A stretch of DNA of 64,000 nucleotides, taken from Flavobacteriales bacterium (GTDB lineage Bacteria > Bacteroidota > Bacteroidia > Flavobacteriales > Flavobacteriaceae). Below the pieces are notes generated by a model. That model was given only the letters and a program-made list of their open reading frames with translations. It was not told the DNA's origin and searched no databases. The stretch lies in NCBI GenBank assembly GCA_024643405.1, contig JAHENA010000006.1, positions 1 through 64,000 of the forward strand. Direction: 5' to 3'. Made by a program: the position numbers and the translations under genes. Positions 35,506 through 44,399 of the stretch are shown piece after piece (the first letter of the stretch is position 1; each line of letters begins with the position of its first letter).

Positions 35506-36828
35506 TTAAACAGTGACTAATTCAAATAAGTAATTATTTAGTTTTCTTAGCGTATTAATTTTATCATTTGAATTGACTAACAGTGAAATATTATTTCTAC
35601 TACCGCCATATGAAATCATCCTGATTTTTACATCTTGTAAAATTTGAAACAACTTATAGGTATCCTGATGATTCACAATAGAGTGGCCCACAAGACAAAT
35701 AATAGTTTGATTTTTATCGACCTCAACCGCAGAAAATTTTTCAAGAGCTGTGATAATTTTATCTAAATTTCTATCATCATCAATAGTAAGTGAAATAGCA
35801 ACTTCAGAAGTTGTAATCATATCAATAGCCGTTTCATAAACTTCAAATATTTCAAACACTTTTCTAAGAAACCCATGTGCGAGTAGCATACGTCCAGACT
35901 TTATTTTAATGGCCGTAATATGATCTTTTGCGGCAATTGCTTTGACACCGTTTTCACTATGACTTTCATTAATCAGGGTTCCGTAAGCCTCTGGATTCAT
36001 GGTGTTTTTTAAACGCACAGGAATATTGAGGTCTCTAACTGGGGTTACGGTTTGTGGGTGTAAAATTTTTGCTCCAAAATAGGCCAATTCAGCAGCTTCA
36101 TCAAAAGATAAATTTGAAATAGGCTTTGTGTTTTCAACATATCTTGGATCATTGTTATGCATCCCATCAATATCTGTCCAAATTTCAACTTCTTCTGCCT
36201 TTATTACGGCTCCAATAATGGTAGCCGTATAATCACTGCCACCACGTTGTAAATTTGAAATATTTCCGTCTTGATCTAAACAAATAAACCCTTGTGTAAT
36301 ATAGATTGGCGCTTCAGAAGTTTCTTTAAAAATAATGTCTAAATCTTGTTTAATATAAAACAGATCTGGCTCGTTATTTTTATCAATTCGCATAAAACTT
36401 AAAGCGGGAAGTAAAGCAGATTTTACGCCTTCTTGCTTTAAGTAATTATGAAACATGAAGGTAGATAACAGTTCACCCTGAGCTACTATTTTGTTTTCTA
36501 AGTTAAGTGAATATTCTTTATAGGTACAATCAACTAAAAAGTTGAAAATTTCAGTCACATAATTCTTAACATCACTATTTAAAGAATCTTCGTAAAGTAA
36601 TTTGTCAATCACATTAAAATAATTTTCATGCAATTTATTTATTTTATCAACCGCCTCATTAGGCATGTTATTGGAAATATTACCAGCTATTGCCACTAAA
36701 GCATTTGTGGTTCCAGACATCGCTGACAAAACCACAATCTTTTTCTTTCCGTCATTAATAATGTTTTTAACATTGCTCATGTTTTCAACGGATCCTACAG
36801 AAGTTCCTCCAAACTTTAATACTTTCAT
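35506..36828 (-). CDS. Aspartate kinase (monofunctional)
   Basis: This enzyme phosphorylates aspartate at the head of the Lys/Thr/Met pathway. The 440 residues include MKVLKFGGTSVGSVENM, VVLSAMSGTTNAL, the aspartate/ATP-site stretch LQRGGSDYTATIIGA and EIWTDIDGMHNNDPR. Two ACT domains at the C-terminus (from about residue 300) give allosteric control. There is no homoserine dehydrogenase fusion. It is divergently transcribed from an ACT-like protein gene with 99 bases between, which suggests shared regulation. Confidence 0.95.
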   Translation of the reverse strand: MKVLKFGGTSVGSVENMSNVKNIINDGKKKIVVLSAMSGTTNALVAIAGNISNNMPNEAVDKINKLHENYFNVIDKLLYEDSLNSDVKNYVTEIFNFLVDCTYKEYSLNLENKIVAQGELLSTFMFHNYLKQEGVKSALLPALSFMRIDKNNEPDLFYIKQDLDIIFKETSEAPIYITQGFICLDQDGNISNLQRGGSDYTATIIGAVIKAEEVEIWTDIDGMHNNDPRYVENTKPISNLSFDEAAELAYFGAKILHPQTVTPVRDLNIPVRLKNTMNPEAYGTLINESHSENGVKAIAAKDHITAIKIKSGRMLLAHGFLRKVFEIFEVYETAIDMITTSEVAISLTIDDDRNLDKIITALEKFSAVEVDKNQTIICLVGHSIVNHQDTYKLFQILQDVKIRMISYGGSRNNISLLVNSNDKINTLRKLNNYLFELVTV

Positions 36829-36927
36829 TTTTTATTAATTTATGCTGCGAAAATATATTAGAATACTCAAAATAAGTTATTTATTAAAAAAATAGATTAT
36901 TTTTACACAAATTGTTAAATAATTAAC

Positions 36928-37584
36928 ATGAAGACTGTATCCAATTGTGTCGAAGACATTTTAATTGCCCAACCTTACCTAGAAGAAGCACTTTCAAGAA
37001 ATATTATAAACTTTAGTGCCTTAGCCATTGAATTGACTGAACCGATAAGTAAAATGTTGAAAAAAGAGGTGAAACCAGGGGCTATTATGATGGCATTACG
37101 CCGCTATCATCCGCCGGTTGCATTAACCAATTCTATTAAAATGAAAAAGGTTATTCAGAATTTAGGGGATATCACGGTGAGGTCAAACTTAACCGATTTT
37201 ACCGTAAAAAATTCTGAGACTTTAATTCATAACCACGCACAGATATTGCAAAAAATTAACGAAGAATCGAAATTGTTTTACACATTCACAAGGGGTATTC
37301 ATGAAAGCAATATCATCGTATCAAGTAGTTTAAATGATTATGTGAACACCCATTTTAAAAATGAAATCTTTATTGCGATTCAAGAAGGATTAACAGCTAT
37401 TAGCATTAGTTTACCTGAAGACAATTCAAAAATAGCGGGATTATATTATCACTTTTTTAAACGATTAGCCTGGGAGGGCGTTGTTCTTTATGAAGTCATT
37501 TCAACCACCAATGAATTTACTATTTTAGTTGAAGAAGAATATGTAGATAATGCCTTTTTAGCTATAAAACGATTCAAAAATTAG
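36928..37584 (+). CDS. Free-standing ACT-like regulatory protein, function unknown
   Basis: This 218-residue cytosolic protein has a helical N-terminal part (residues 1-65, VEDILIAQPYLEEALSRN and PGAIMMALRRYHPP) resembling a winged-helix module. Two repeats of beta-alpha-beta type follow, from about 75-130 and 140-215, like paired ACT domains (ITVRSNLTDFTV and AISISLPEDNSKIAG, then EVISTTNEFTILVEE). I do not recognise a named gene. Its position head-to-head with aspartokinase suggests it senses an amino acid or controls that pathway. Its 3' end overlaps the brnQ stop by 11 bases. Confidence 0.7.
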   Translation: MKTVSNCVEDILIAQPYLEEALSRNIINFSALAIELTEPISKMLKKEVKPGAIMMALRRYHPPVALTNSIKMKKVIQNLGDITVRSNLTDFTVKNSETLIHNHAQILQKINEESKLFYTFTRGIHESNIIVSSSLNDYVNTHFKNEIFIAIQEGLTAISISLPEDNSKIAGLYYHFFKRLAWEGVVLYEVISTTNEFTILVEEEYVDNAFLAIKRFKN

Positions 37585-38875
37585 CTTTTTTATAAATTTT
37601 TTTATTTATTAATTTTTGATAAATATTCACTAAAATAAAAGAGGTCAAAGCAGGTAAAACCCATCCTAAATTTTGCTGAGCCAAAGGAATCATTTTTACA
37701 ATAGGCTCCAGTTTGTCTTCAGGAAAAACAAAGTTTAAAAAATCAGGAATACTAAATATAAAAGTCACAAAAACCACCCATCTAAAAACCAATTTAGTGG
37801 CATATGATTCTTCCAAGGCATTCAATAATATAAGAACAATACAAAGTGGATATATAAACATTAAAGACGGAAGAGCCGCTTTAATAATATAGGACACTTC
37901 AAATTGACCTACCAAAATACCAGCAATACAACACACCATTGTTGTTATAACATAGGCCTTTTTCGATTCTTTAAAAAGTGCTTTAAAAAAATCTGCCGTA
38001 CTCATGATTATTCCTACTGCCGTTGTGAAACATGCCAATCCAACCAAAACACTTAAGAACATAGTTCCCATAGTACCTAAAGTTTTTGAAGCCAGACCAG
38101 AAAGCAAATTGGTTCTTGAAATATCAACTGGAAACTCAGAATTGTAAAAGGCCCCTAAAGCAATCAATCCGGCATAAATAAGGAATAACCCAACCATAGC
38201 GATTAGTCCAGATTTAGCAATCATAATTTTTTTATCCTTAAATGACAAGGTATCATTAAAATTGTTTATTGAAATGATTACAATGCCACCCATAACCATT
38301 CCTGCAATGGCATCATAAGTTTGATATCCTTCCAATAAACCACTAACTAATGGTGTGTCTAAATTAGACAGATTCATTGGGCTTACAGTTGAAGAAACAC
38401 CAATTGCAATAATGAACAGTAATATGAGTACAATGATAGGTGTTAAATATTTGCCCAAGATTTCCAAAGCATTATTTCTATTAACAACAAAAATAAAAGC
38501 CAGTGAAAAGTAGATGATGCTGGTTGTCAAAGGGCTTGTATTGAAGAAGGGTGCTATGGCAATTTCATGGGTAACTGCCGCTGTGCGAGGAGATGGTAAG
38601 GCAATTATTATCACATAAATGCAAAGACAAAATATTAAACTAAAAAGTGGAGACACTTTGTTTCCAAAAGCCAACATGGTCCCTTGTAATTTAGCATGTC
38701 CGAATACAGCTAATAAGGGAATAATAGTAGCGGATATAATAAACCCAATAGTAACCAACCACCAATCAGGTCCAGAATTAAAACCCAGTAAAGGCGGCAA
38801 AATTAAATTACCTGCACCAAAAAATCCGGCAAATAATGCAAAGCCAAATACAAAGGTTTGTTTAGTTTTATTCAT
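37574..38875 (-). CDS. brnQ: Branched-chain amino acid transporter (BrnQ/LIVCS family)
   Basis: This is an inner-membrane sodium-coupled carrier for Leu, Ile and Val. The 433 residues contain about 12 hydrophobic helices and the family stretches FAGFFGAGNLILPPLLGF near the start, PSPRTAAVTHEIAI, and EGYQTYDAIAGMVMGGIVI. Together with aspartokinase and the ACT-like gene it forms an amino-acid-related neighbourhood. It is divergent from the alpha/beta hydrolase. Confidence 0.93.
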   Translation of the reverse strand: MNKTKQTFVFGFALFAGFFGAGNLILPPLLGFNSGPDWWLVTIGFIISATIIPLLAVFGHAKLQGTMLAFGNKVSPLFSLIFCLCIYVIIIALPSPRTAAVTHEIAIAPFFNTSPLTTSIIYFSLAFIFVVNRNNALEILGKYLTPIIVLILLFIIAIGVSSTVSPMNLSNLDTPLVSGLLEGYQTYDAIAGMVMGGIVIISINNFNDTLSFKDKKIMIAKSGLIAMVGLFLIYAGLIALGAFYNSEFPVDISRTNLLSGLASKTLGTMGTMFLSVLVGLACFTTAVGIIMSTADFFKALFKESKKAYVITTMVCCIAGILVGQFEVSYIIKAALPSLMFIYPLCIVLILLNALEESYATKLVFRWVVFVTFIFSIPDFLNFVFPEDKLEPIVKMIPLAQQNLGWVLPALTSFILVNIYQKLINKKIYKKANF

Positions 38876-38885
38876 TATTCAATGA

Positions 38886-38893
38886 TATCTTTG
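38886..38893 (+). promoter_or_regulatory. Predicted -7 promoter box for the alpha/beta hydrolase
   Basis: TATCTTTG matches TAnnTTTG and lies 17 bases before the ATG at 38911. The leader would be very short. Confidence 0.45.
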
Positions 38894-38910
38894 ACTAATA
38901 TAGTTTAAAT

Positions 38911-39690
38911 ATGATTTTACAACACAAAGGCATAAACATTTTTTACACTGACCACGGCACCGGTACTCCGGTAGTTTTACTCCATGGATTTTTAGAAAAT
39001 TCTACTATGTGGGACCCTTTTACTCCCGTTCTTTCTAAAAAAAACAGAATCATCTGTATTGATTTACTAGGACATGGTCAAACCGACTGTTTAGGATATA
39101 TTCACTCTATGGAATTAATGGCTGATATTGTTAAGGCCGTCTTAGATTATTTAAAAATTAGTCATTCTATTCTCATTGGGCATTCAATGGGTGGTTATGT
39201 AGCATTAGCCTTTGCTGAAAAAAAACCGAATGATGTTATGGGACTATGTTTAATGAATTCAACTGCCAATGCTGATAGTAGTGAACGTCAAAAAAACAGA
39301 GACAGAGCGATTACCGCAGTGAAACAAAACCATAAAACTTTTGTAAGAATAGCAGTTGTAAATCTATTTAGACCTAAAAACAGAAGGATTTTTACTAAAC
39401 AAATAAAATTTATAAAAGAGCAGGCTTTAAAAATGCCCGTTCAGGGCATTGTAGCTGCTCTGGAAGGTATGAAAATTAGACAAGACAGAGAACAACTATT
39501 TAAAAACGCTGCTTTTGAGAAGTTAATGATAATAAGTAAAAAAGATCCTGTTTTAGATTTTAAATCTCTAATTAAGCAAACGAAAAACTCCAATATAAAA
39601 GTAGTAGAATTTCCAGACGGGCATATGAGTCATGTTGAAAACGAAACCTTATTCTTACATACAATTATGCATTTCATCGAAAAAATATAG
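38911..39690 (+). CDS. Alpha/beta hydrolase
   Basis: This is a cytosolic hydrolase of 259 residues. It shows the oxyanion-hole HG segment VVLLHGFLENSTMWDPF, the nucleophile elbow LIGHSMGGYVAL, an acid in IISKKDPVLDF and the catalytic His in PDGHMSHVEN. The substrate is unknown; the fold covers esterases and many other enzymes. It heads a rightward run followed by two small Cys-containing proteins. Confidence 0.9.
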   Translation: MILQHKGINIFYTDHGTGTPVVLLHGFLENSTMWDPFTPVLSKKNRIICIDLLGHGQTDCLGYIHSMELMADIVKAVLDYLKISHSILIGHSMGGYVALAFAEKKPNDVMGLCLMNSTANADSSERQKNRDRAITAVKQNHKTFVRIAVVNLFRPKNRRIFTKQIKFIKEQALKMPVQGIVAALEGMKIRQDREQLFKNAAFEKLMIISKKDPVLDFKSLIKQTKNSNIKVVEFPDGHMSHVENETLFLHTIMHFIEKI

Positions 39691-39749
39691 CTTTTTGTCG
39701 TTTTATTCATTTTTTGTTTTATATTTATACTGTTCTAAATCTGAAACTT

Positions 39750-40013
39750 ATGGAAAAAGCTACTAAAAAGACCTCATTCCTTCCAAATGTCTACTGCAAT
39801 GTCTTTGGTCATGATTTTGAGGTAACCAGAAAAGTAACCTATTACGTTAAAGAATATACTTGTACGCGTTGTAAAAAAGAGCTGACCACAAATGGTAACG
39901 GACAGCTCATTGAACTAACTCCAAAATTTAAAGAAATAAATGCCATTTTAGAGCGAATTCACAACGTTAGAATTGAACGTTCAAAGGAAAAATTAATCAC
40001 TTCATCGATTTAA
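39750..40013 (+). CDS. Small CxxC protein, copy 1 of a tandem pair
   Basis: This protein has 87 residues from the ATG at 39750 (MEKATKKTSF); a longer frame upstream is unlikely because it lies in the AT-rich leader. The core reads YCNVFGHDFEVTRKVTYYVKEY, a CxxC (CTRCKKEL), TTNGNGQLIELTPKFKEIN and a charged helix. Two Cys plus upstream Cys/His could hold one zinc ion, in the style of small prophage-type DUF1660 proteins, but that resemblance is tentative. Function unknown. The adjacent gene is a clear duplicate. Confidence 0.75.
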   Translation: MEKATKKTSFLPNVYCNVFGHDFEVTRKVTYYVKEYTCTRCKKELTTNGNGQLIELTPKFKEINAILERIHNVRIERSKEKLITSSI

Positions 40014-40094
40014 CAAAAACATGTTAAAATCATAAAAAACGTTTTCATACCTTAACAGTCTCTCACTAATTAATTAAGGCAAAACATTTTTTTG

Positions 40095-40343
40095 ATGAAA
40101 CATCTTCAGTGCAAGGTCTTTGGTCATGACTTTAAAGTTACCCGAAAGGTGACCTATCATGTAAAAGAATATACCTGTAAAAATTGCAGTAAGCAATTAA
40201 CTACCAATGGCAATGGCCATTTAATTGAACTTTCTCCTAAGTTTAAAGAAATAAACGACGTTTTAGAACGTATTCATGAAAAGCGAAACAAAAAATTAAT
40301 GGAGAAAAACCCCTTTAAAAACTTATTAGTTTTTAAGCATTAA
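40095..40343 (+). CDS. Small CxxC protein, copy 2 of a tandem pair
   Basis: This protein has 82 residues from the ATG at 40095 (MKHLQCKVFGHDF). It is about 70 percent identical by eye to the preceding protein over the 60-residue core, keeping FGHDF, TRKVTY, VKEYTC, the CxxC (CKNC), TTNGNG and LSPKFKEIN, while the N-terminus is shorter and the C-terminus differs (KKLMEKNPFKNLLVFKH). The copy arose by local duplication. Its end overlaps the convergent thiL gene by 11 bases. Function unknown. Confidence 0.72.
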   Translation: MKHLQCKVFGHDFKVTRKVTYHVKEYTCKNCSKQLTTNGNGHLIELSPKFKEINDVLERIHEKRNKKLMEKNPFKNLLVFKH

Positions 40344-41379
40344 AATTTTTCCATCCTTGTGCTTTTATAGGAATTTTAGTTTCTGCTCTTGTAACTAAAT
40401 GTATTCCTGACTCTTTTTCTTTGATAAAACCAATGACCGTCAAACTAGGATTTGCTTTTATTTTAGGGTAATCCTCTTGTGAAATAGTCATTAACAACTC
40501 ATAATCTTCGCCTCCATTTAAGGCAACTGTTGTACTATCAATATTAAATTCCTCACAAGTAGAAATAACCACCGGATCTAATGGTATTTTATCTTCAAAT
40601 AAATCGCAGCCTACTCCACTTTGTTTACAAATATGCATAATTTCAGAAGACAAGCCATCACTAATATCAATCATGGCCGTAGGCTTAACATTTAAATCCT
40701 TTAATAATTTAACAATATCTTTTCTCGCCTCGGGTTTTAATTGACGCTCTATAATATAACTATAAGGCTCCAAATCTGGCTGACTGTTCGGGTTTACTTT
40801 ATAAACCTCCTTCTCTCTTTCTAAAACTTGTAACCCTAAATAGGCCCCTCCTAAATCACCCGAAACGACAAGCAAGTCGTTTGGTTTAGCACCATGTCTG
40901 TAAACTTCATTGTTGGCATCAATAGTTCCAATAGCAGTAATTGAAATTAATAACCCCGTTGTAGATGAGGTCGTATCGCCTCCAACAACATCAATATTAT
41001 AAATAGAAGCAGCCGTCTCAATTCCGGCATAAAGTTCTTCTAAAGCTTCCAAAGGAAATCTGTTTGACACTGCTATAGATATGGTAATCTGAGTTGGGGT
41101 CGCATTCATAGCACAAACATCAGATAAATTAACAACCACTGATTTATAGCCTAAATGTTTTAAAGGCATATAACTCAAATCAAAATGAACACCTTCTACT
41201 AATAAATCTGTAGTCACAACAATTTTGTTGGCTTTAAAATCCAAAACAGCAGCATCATCCCCAACACCTTTTATAGTGGACTCATGATTAATTTTAAAAT
41301 TCTTAGTCAAATGATCTATTAATCCAAATTCTCCTAAATCACTTAATTCAGTCCGTTGTCTATTTTTATCTTCTATCAT
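40333..41379 (-). CDS. thiL: Thiamine-monophosphate kinase
   Basis: ThiL phosphorylates thiamine monophosphate to the active cofactor TPP. The 348-residue PurM-fold protein has GDDAAVLDF (metal-binding Asp pair), TTDLLVEGVHFDLSYM, VVVNLSDVCAMNA, GGDTTSS, VVSGDLGGAYLGL, TAMIDISDGLSSEI and NGGEDYELLM, all ThiL signatures. It stands alone and no TPP riboswitch was seen in its 184-base upstream region. It is the final step feeding the ligand of the riboswitch at 1.9 kb. Confidence 0.95.
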   Translation of the reverse strand: MIEDKNRQRTELSDLGEFGLIDHLTKNFKINHESTIKGVGDDAAVLDFKANKIVVTTDLLVEGVHFDLSYMPLKHLGYKSVVVNLSDVCAMNATPTQITISIAVSNRFPLEALEELYAGIETAASIYNIDVVGGDTTSSTTGLLISITAIGTIDANNEVYRHGAKPNDLLVVSGDLGGAYLGLQVLEREKEVYKVNPNSQPDLEPYSYIIERQLKPEARKDIVKLLKDLNVKPTAMIDISDGLSSEIMHICKQSGVGCDLFEDKIPLDPVVISTCEEFNIDSTTVALNGGEDYELLMTISQEDYPKIKANPSLTVIGFIKEKESGIHLVTRAETKIPIKAQGWKNFNA

Positions 41380-41519
41380 CCTGCAAAAATAACACCCTTA
41401 TTTTGATAATTCAACATAAGCAACATAATAACTCTTTTGAATTTTAACATAAAAAGAAACACAAAACCCTACTAATAATATATATTGAGCAAAAAATTAT
41501 TTTTTATCTGGTATAAAAT

Positions 41520-41540
41520 AAACTATGATTGCCATAGTTT
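41520..41540. promoter_or_regulatory. Perfect short palindrome, possible operator of the MbnP/MbnH-type operon
   Basis: AAACTATG and CATAGTTT flank a five-base centre, 23 bases before the ATG of the first gene of the operon. The dyad size and position fit a repressor or activator site. The regulator is not identified. Confidence 0.45.
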
Positions 41541-41563
41541 TATAAAGTAAATTCCAAAAATAT

Positions 41564-43051
41564 ATGAGAAATTTATTCAAATCTTGCTTTTTAAAATCCT
41601 CCAAATACTATTCTTTGCTCCTTTTCCTTTGTTTTTTTGTAGTATCATTTCAAAATTGTTCCGATGAACCTGTTTCAACTTTGCCAATTTCAGACAGCGA
41701 TAATGATGGCATAGAAGATAGCCTAGATAATTGTGCGTTTATATCAAACCCAAATCAAGAAGATTCCGATAATGATGGTATTGGAGACGTTTGCGAACTG
41801 GATTCTGACAATGACGGCATTATTGACGACTATGACAATTGCCGTTTTATTTCAAACCCCAACCAAGAAGATGACGATAATGATGGGTTTGGTAATGTTT
41901 GTGATAATAGCGATTCTACAGTAGCTCTCGCCTATTGTGAAAATGGATTTGCTGATATTTTCCCCTGTAACGACTATGATTTAATGGCTTGGATACCTTT
42001 AAGTACATTTGGAGCTACTGCAGGCAATGATTGTTGGGGATGGACAGATTCTACAACTGGAAAAGAATATGCATTGATGGGGACCAATTCCAATACTTCC
42101 TTTGTAGACATAACTGACACTGAAAACCCAATTTATTTAGGAAAACTGCCAACAGCTTCAGTAAACAGTTCTTGGCGTGATATTAAAATTTATAATAATT
42201 ACGCTTTTATAATTGCCGATAATGCCGGAAATCATGGGATGCAAGTATTTAATTTAACTCGTTTACGCAACGTATCCAATCCTCCTGAAACCTTTAATTC
42301 AGATGGCAATTATTCTGGTTTTGGAAGTGCACATAATATCGTAATTAATGAATCCACTGGATACGCCTATATTGTTGGCACCACAAAAAGTGGCCCTTTT
42401 ACCGGCACCACTTTATTCATAAATATTCAAGATCCATCAAATCCCATCTATGAAGGCAATTTCCAACTTGGCGGCTACTCTCATGACGCACAAGTTGTAA
42501 TTTATAATGGACCAGATACCGACTATACTGGTCGTGAAATTTTTATAGGAAGTAATGAAAACACGGTAATGATTGCAGACGTTACCGATAAAGCCAACCC
42601 AACAATTATTCGCACAGTAAATTACAGTAATACAGGATATACCCATCAAGGTTGGTTAACGGCAGACATGAAATATTTCATACTTGGCGATGAAGTTGAT
42701 GAACTTTCTTTCGGCAATAATACCAGAACCGTAATTTTTGATTTTACAGATTTGGACAATCCCTCTTATAGTTTTGATTATTTAGGACCTACGCTTGCTA
42801 TAGATCATAATGGATATGTAAATAATAACACTTTTTATCTAGCCAATTATAGAGCTGGAGTCAGAATCATTGATATCACACAAATAGGAAATAAATCAAT
42901 GACTGAAATTGGTTATTTTGATTCGTATCCGGAAAACAACAATGCCGCCTTTGATGGCGTCTGGAGCGTGTTTCCATTTTTTAAAAGCGGCAATATTATC
43001 ATTAGTGATATTAATAGAGGCCTATTTGTGATAAGAAAAAGCGGCTCTTAA
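41564..43051 (+). CDS. Choice-of-anchor B family lipoprotein with thrombospondin type 3 calcium repeats
   Basis: This 495-residue predicted lipoprotein has a signal ending VSFQNC, then SDEPV, an acidic motif typical of surface lipoproteins. Residues about 45-115 hold thrombospondin type 3 repeats (DSDNDGIEDSLDNC, DSDNDGIGDVC, DSDNDGIIDDYDNC), which bind calcium. The rest is the choice-of-anchor B domain built of LVIVD-like propeller repeats (YALMGTNSNTSFVDITD, AYIVGTTKSG, VRIIDI). It is the first gene of a four-gene run with gaps or overlaps of about 10 bases or less. A surface scaffold or adhesin role is likely. Confidence 0.88.
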   Translation: MRNLFKSCFLKSSKYYSLLLFLCFFVVSFQNCSDEPVSTLPISDSDNDGIEDSLDNCAFISNPNQEDSDNDGIGDVCELDSDNDGIIDDYDNCRFISNPNQEDDDNDGFGNVCDNSDSTVALAYCENGFADIFPCNDYDLMAWIPLSTFGATAGNDCWGWTDSTTGKEYALMGTNSNTSFVDITDTENPIYLGKLPTASVNSSWRDIKIYNNYAFIIADNAGNHGMQVFNLTRLRNVSNPPETFNSDGNYSGFGSAHNIVINESTGYAYIVGTTKSGPFTGTTLFINIQDPSNPIYEGNFQLGGYSHDAQVVIYNGPDTDYTGREIFIGSNENTVMIADVTDKANPTIIRTVNYSNTGYTHQGWLTADMKYFILGDEVDELSFGNNTRTVIFDFTDLDNPSYSFDYLGPTLAIDHNGYVNNNTFYLANYRAGVRIIDITQIGNKSMTEIGYFDSYPENNNAAFDGVWSVFPFFKSGNIIISDINRGLFVIRKSGS

Positions 43052-43061
43052 TTAAAAGATT

Positions 43062-44399
43062 ATGTTTCTTAAAATTATAAAAGTGCTCACAGTTAAACTC
43101 TTCATTCTTTCATTGCTATGGAGTTGTTCGTCAAACGATGAAACGACGGCAAGCAATACAATAGAAATTGATTTTATTAAAACTTTGGGGGGCTCAAATA
43201 ATGAAAGTGCAAAATCTATAACCACAACGTCTGATGGAGGCTATGCTATATTGGGCTATACTCAAAGTTTGGATGGCGATGTTATTAATAAGGCCAATAA
43301 TTCTTATGATTACTGGTTAATTAAGTTTGACCGAAATGATCATTTGCAATGGCAAAAAACGTATGGTGGCTCAGGTGATGATCGCGGTAATGATGTCATT
43401 CAAACAAATGACGGTGGTTATGCCATTTTAGGATATAGTCAAAGTAATGATGGTGACGTTAGTGAAAACTTTGGCTTTAGTGATTATTGGATATCCAAAT
43501 TAGATGCTTCCGGTAATATCCTTTGGAAAAAATCTTTTGGTTATGCCGGTACTGACACAGGTATTTCAATCATAGAAACAAATGATCTTGGTTTCCTTTT
43601 AACAGGAGTTCTTGATGTTACCGCTTCAGATGGCAATGGAAATAGTAAAAACACCAAAATTAATCATGCCGGAGGAGATTATTGGGTTATAAAATTAAAC
43701 ACAACAGGTGAGAAACAATGGAGTAAATATTATGGAGGAACTTTTACCGATACACCTTATGATGTCATTGAAACTGAAGATAATGGCTATATCATTGTAG
43801 GTTCTTCAGATAGTGCAGATGTTGATATTTCCAATAACCAAGGAACTTATGATTTCTGGGTAATCAAAATTACCAGCACAGGAGCTCTGGTTTGGGAAAA
43901 ATCATATGGTGGCTCAGAAATTGATGAAGCTTTTGGTATTGCAAAATCCTCTGATGGCAATTTTGTTATGGTGGGCGATACCAGAAGTAATGATAAAGAC
44001 GTCTTACAAAATAATGGCGCTTCAGATTTATGGGTTATAAAAATTAATCCTTCAGGAAATTTGCTCTGGGAAAAGACGTATGGAGGAACAAGTTTTGACG
44101 CAGGTCGTTCCATTTCAAATACATTTGACGGTGGGTTTTTAATATCAGGAAGTTCCAGAAGTTTGGATGGCGATTTAACCACCAATCAAGGACAAAATGA
44201 CGTTTGGGTTTTAAAAATAGATGCTGGAGGAAACCTCCTTTGGCAAAAGTCTTTTGGTGGGAGCAATATTGATTTTGCTTACGATGCTTTAGAACTTCAG
44301 GACAAAAGCTTAATTGTTATTGGTGAATCAAGTAGTTCGGATAAAGATATTATAGAAAACAAGGGGTTTACAGATTTACTAATTGCTAAACTTAAATAA
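43062..44399 (+). CDS. Repeat lipoprotein with seven propeller-like repeats
   Basis: This 445-residue predicted lipoprotein (signal LLWSC, Cys22, then SSNDE) has seven units of about 55-65 residues. Each carries a Gly-Gly turn and an Asp (TLGGSNNES, TYGGSGDDRG, SFGYAGTDTG, YYGGTFTDTP, SYGGSEIDEA, TYGGTSFDAG, SFGGSNIDFA), then DGGYxIxGxSxSxDGDV and DYWxIKLDxxGNLxW. Seven such units would close a seven-bladed beta-propeller. It overlaps the MbnP-family start by one base, so translation is coupled. Biochemical role unknown. Confidence 0.82.
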   Translation: MFLKIIKVLTVKLFILSLLWSCSSNDETTASNTIEIDFIKTLGGSNNESAKSITTTSDGGYAILGYTQSLDGDVINKANNSYDYWLIKFDRNDHLQWQKTYGGSGDDRGNDVIQTNDGGYAILGYSQSNDGDVSENFGFSDYWISKLDASGNILWKKSFGYAGTDTGISIIETNDLGFLLTGVLDVTASDGNGNSKNTKINHAGGDYWVIKLNTTGEKQWSKYYGGTFTDTPYDVIETEDNGYIIVGSSDSADVDISNNQGTYDFWVIKITSTGALVWEKSYGGSEIDEAFGIAKSSDGNFVMVGDTRSNDKDVLQNNGASDLWVIKINPSGNLLWEKTYGGTSFDAGRSISNTFDGGFLISGSSRSLDGDLTTNQGQNDVWVLKIDAGGNLLWQKSFGGSNIDFAYDALELQDKSLIVIGESSSSDKDIIENKGFTDLLIAKLK

